Of a stretch of 64,000 nucleotides of DNA, positions 62,155 through 64,000 are shown in pieces. Numbering within the stretch: the stretch's first letter is position 1; the number at the start of each line of letters is the position of its first letter. The stretch comes from Planctomycetota bacterium. Its GTDB lineage: Bacteria; Planctomycetota; Phycisphaerae; Phycisphaerales; UBA5793. The stretch spans positions 1,896,581 through 1,960,580 of the forward strand of contig JABFGK010000001.1 in assembly GCA_013112555.1 (NCBI GenBank). Direction: 5' to 3'. The notes beneath the pieces are model-generated. The model worked only from the letters and a program-made list of their open reading frames with translations. It had not been told where the DNA came from and searched no databases. Both the position numbers and the translations under genes were made by a program.

Positions 62155-63531
62155 ATGAACTACACACAGATCACACCGCTCGAACGCGAGGAAATGCTCG
62201 AAGCCATCGGCGTCGCCGGCGTGGATGAACTGTTCTCATCCATCCACCCTGATGACCGCCTGGCCGGCCCGCTGAACCTGCCGCCGGCTGCCTCGGAACT
62301 CGAGCTCCAGAACGAACTCAATGCTCTGGCCGAGGAGAACTCCGGTGCCCATACGCATGCCTGTTTCATGGGTGCCGGCAGTTACGACCACTTCATCCCC
62401 ACGCTGATCGACCAGGTTGTCGGCCGCGGCGAGTTCCTCACAGCCTACACCCCCTACCAGGCCGAAGCATCACAGGGCGCCCTCCAGGCGTTCTTCGAGT
62501 TTCAGACCCAGGTCGCCGGGCTTGCTGCGCTCGATGTCGCCAACGCAAGCCTCTATGACGGTGCCACTGCCGTGGCGGAAGCCGCCATGCTGGCTGTCAA
62601 TGTCAACGGCCGACGTCGAGTCCTCGTTGCCTCGACCGTCCACCCCGACTCCCGGGCCGTCCTCCGAACCTACTTCGAAGAACTTCCCGTGACGGTCGTC
62701 GAGATCCCGGCCGGTCCCGACGGCATCATCGATCCCGAGGCACTCGCGCAGGCCATTGACAATGACACGGCCTGCGTCATCGTCCAGTCCCCGAATTTCC
62801 ACGGCTTGATCGAGGATTGGAATGCCTGTTTCGAGGCTGCGCACAGCATTCCGAAAACACTCGGCATTGCCGTCTTCAATCCCATTGCCTGCGGCCTTCT
62901 GAATCGGCCCGGAGAATGCGGGGCCGACGTCGCCGTAGCCGAAGGACAACCACTCGGAACGCCCCTCCAGTTCGGCGGGCCGTACCTCGGTCTCTTTGCT
63001 GCCAAGAACGCCTTTGTCCGCAAAATGCCCGGCCGACTTGTGGGTGAAACCGTCGATACCGACGGCCGGCGGGCCTTCTGCCTCACGCTCCAGACCCGCG
63101 AACAACACATTCGGCGTGAGAAGGCGACCAGCAATATCTGTACGAATCAGGGGTTGCTGGCACTGCGGGCCACCGTCTTCCTGAACACACTCGGGCCACA
63201 GGGGCTCGCTGAGATGGCTGAGCAGTCCTACCACAAGGCACACTACCTGGCCACCCGGATTGCCGAGATCACCGGTTTCGCGCTCAAGTACCCGGACACG
63301 CGATTCTTCAATGAGTTCGTCGTGACGTGCCCGGCCCCCGCTGCTGCCATCATTGAGGCCGCAGTCCACGAGGGCTTTCTGCTCGGCCCACCCCTCGATA
63401 CGCCGGCCACCGGTGCCCAGGGCAGTCCGAACGACCTGCTCATCTGTGCGACGGAGAAACGGTCACGGGCCGAACTCGATTCACTCGTCGAGTTCCTGGC
63501 TCGTGAGTATGGGCTGCAGACCAGCGATTGA
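62155..63531 (+). CDS. gcvPA: Glycine dehydrogenase (decarboxylating) subunit 1
   Basis: 458 residues. MNYTQITPLEREEML leads to FMGAGSYDHFIPTLI, AYTPYQAEASQGALQAFFEFQTQVAGL, NASLYDGATAVAEAA and TREQHIRREKATSNICTNQGL, matching the N-terminal subunit of two-part P-protein. This half lacks the PLP lysine, which is in subunit 2. With GcvT, GcvH and lipoamide dehydrogenase it splits glycine into CO2, ammonia and a methylene unit for folate. The start at 62155 is the first ATG. The gene for subunit 2 begins 26 bases after the stop. Confidence 0.95.
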   Translation: MNYTQITPLEREEMLEAIGVAGVDELFSSIHPDDRLAGPLNLPPAASELELQNELNALAEENSGAHTHACFMGAGSYDHFIPTLIDQVVGRGEFLTAYTPYQAEASQGALQAFFEFQTQVAGLAALDVANASLYDGATAVAEAAMLAVNVNGRRRVLVASTVHPDSRAVLRTYFEELPVTVVEIPAGPDGIIDPEALAQAIDNDTACVIVQSPNFHGLIEDWNACFEAAHSIPKTLGIAVFNPIACGLLNRPGECGADVAVAEGQPLGTPLQFGGPYLGLFAAKNAFVRKMPGRLVGETVDTDGRRAFCLTLQTREQHIRREKATSNICTNQGLLALRATVFLNTLGPQGLAEMAEQSYHKAHYLATRIAEITGFALKYPDTRFFNEFVVTCPAPAAAIIEAAVHEGFLLGPPLDTPATGAQGSPNDLLICATEKRSRAELDSLVEFLAREYGLQTSD

Positions 63532-63557
63532 TGATGATGGGAAGGGGAATCCGGATC

Positions 63558-64000
63558 ATGAAATCAACCCACGCAGACGCGTTGACGCGGCCGGAGATAC
63601 ACACGATGGGAACAGACAAGGACGCCAACGTCACCACGGAAAACATCGTGACTGCGACGCCGCGAGGAGATCGCCCCGTTGAGCCGCTCGTCTTCGAGAA
63701 GTCGATCCCGGGACAACGAGCCGTTACGCTGCCACCGTTGGACGTACCTGAAACCGCGTTGCCTTCCGAGATCGTCGGGGGTGGATTCCCGGGTGCCGAG
63801 ATCGGCCAACTCGATCTCATGCGGCATTACACGCATCTGGCGCAACGTAACTTCTCGGTTGACGGCCAGTTTTACCCGCTCGGCTCGTGCACGATGAAGT
63901 ACAACCCCCGCATCAACGAATGGGCAGCATCACTGCCGGGATTCACCGGACTCCACCCTCTCCAGGCCGAGACCGAAACCCAGGGCCTGCTGCGCCTCCT
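63558..64000 (+). CDS. gcvPB: Glycine dehydrogenase subunit 2 (N-terminal part, cut by window end)
   Basis: An open frame from ATG at 63558, with AAGGGG upstream, to the window edge without a stop (147 codons and two bases). It contains PLVFEKSIPGQRAVTLPP, MRHYTHLAQRNFSVDGQFYPLGSCTMKYNP and LHPLQAETETQGLLRLL, typical of the PLP-binding subunit of the P-protein. The PLP lysine lies beyond the edge. Some 30 residues before the family start look disordered. It forms the P-protein with gcvPA upstream. Confidence 0.9.
   Translation, partial: MKSTHADALTRPEIHTMGTDKDANVTTENIVTATPRGDRPVEPLVFEKSIPGQRAVTLPPLDVPETALPSEIVGGGFPGAEIGQLDLMRHYTHLAQRNFSVDGQFYPLGSCTMKYNPRINEWAASLPGFTGLHPLQAETETQGLLRL

Overview
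The window looks like a chromosomal segment of a high-GC planctomycete, probably Phycisphaerae-like. The evidence is a tuf gene with a planctomycete-type switch I, a planctomycete-type excisionase (DUF1580), zinc-ribbon membrane proteins, long secreted proteins sharing one C-terminal domain, and a GlmL/DUF6754 membrane gene cluster. All of this is read from translated sequence; no database search was possible.

Layout. 1-4.6 kb (minus): housekeeping genes pyk (cut by the window edge), an orphan solute-binding protein, pyrF, dtd, and a MEMO-family gene broken by a one-base frameshift. 4.7-6.6 kb (plus): a DUF3368-like gene and two small heat-shock proteins. 6.6-10.7 kb (plus): a translation/secretion operon tRNA-Thr, tuf, rpmG, tRNA-Trp, secE, nusG, which ends in a terminator instead of running into rplK. 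10.8-19.3 kb: a large secreted subtilase, a homodimeric-type pyruvate dehydrogenase E1 (aceE), a MOSC protein and a zinc-ribbon membrane protein.

19.38-42.54 kb is a 23.1-kb integrated element. A 46-bp direct repeat of the 3' half of tRNA-His bounds it, the intact tRNA-His lies at the right end, and an integrase, an excisionase-like gene and a replication-like gene sit beside it. The cargo is a complete type I BREX phage-defence operon: brxA, brxB, brxC, a HEPN-domain gene, pglX, a DUF3800 gene, pglZ, brxL. The HEPN and DUF3800 genes are lower in GC than the BREX core and look inserted. pglX is itself a mosaic, with a low-GC middle third and an in-frame pair of palindromic repeats. A 1.5-kb IS5-type element with a frameshifted transposase sits just upstream of brxA. 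An identical 16-bp palindrome lies near each end of the island.

42.6-53.6 kb: pckA, thpR, a secreted FKBP isomerase, then three tandem BNR/sialidase-like secreted proteins and an M14 carboxypeptidase. These last four share with the 10.8-kb subtilase a C-terminal domain of about 100 residues, probably a common export, anchoring or binding module.

53.6-62.0 kb (minus) is an eight-gene operon coding for a GlmL-type ASKHA ATPase, a barrel-sandwich/KOW protein, a DUF6754 membrane protein, three more integral membrane proteins and two small proteins. No glutamate mutase subunits are present, so it is a candidate for an undescribed membrane-associated system. The window closes with gcvPA and the start of gcvPB (glycine cleavage P-protein).

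The most rewarding targets are the BREX island with its HEPN and DUF3800 insertions and mosaic pglX, and the GlmL/DUF6754 operon.
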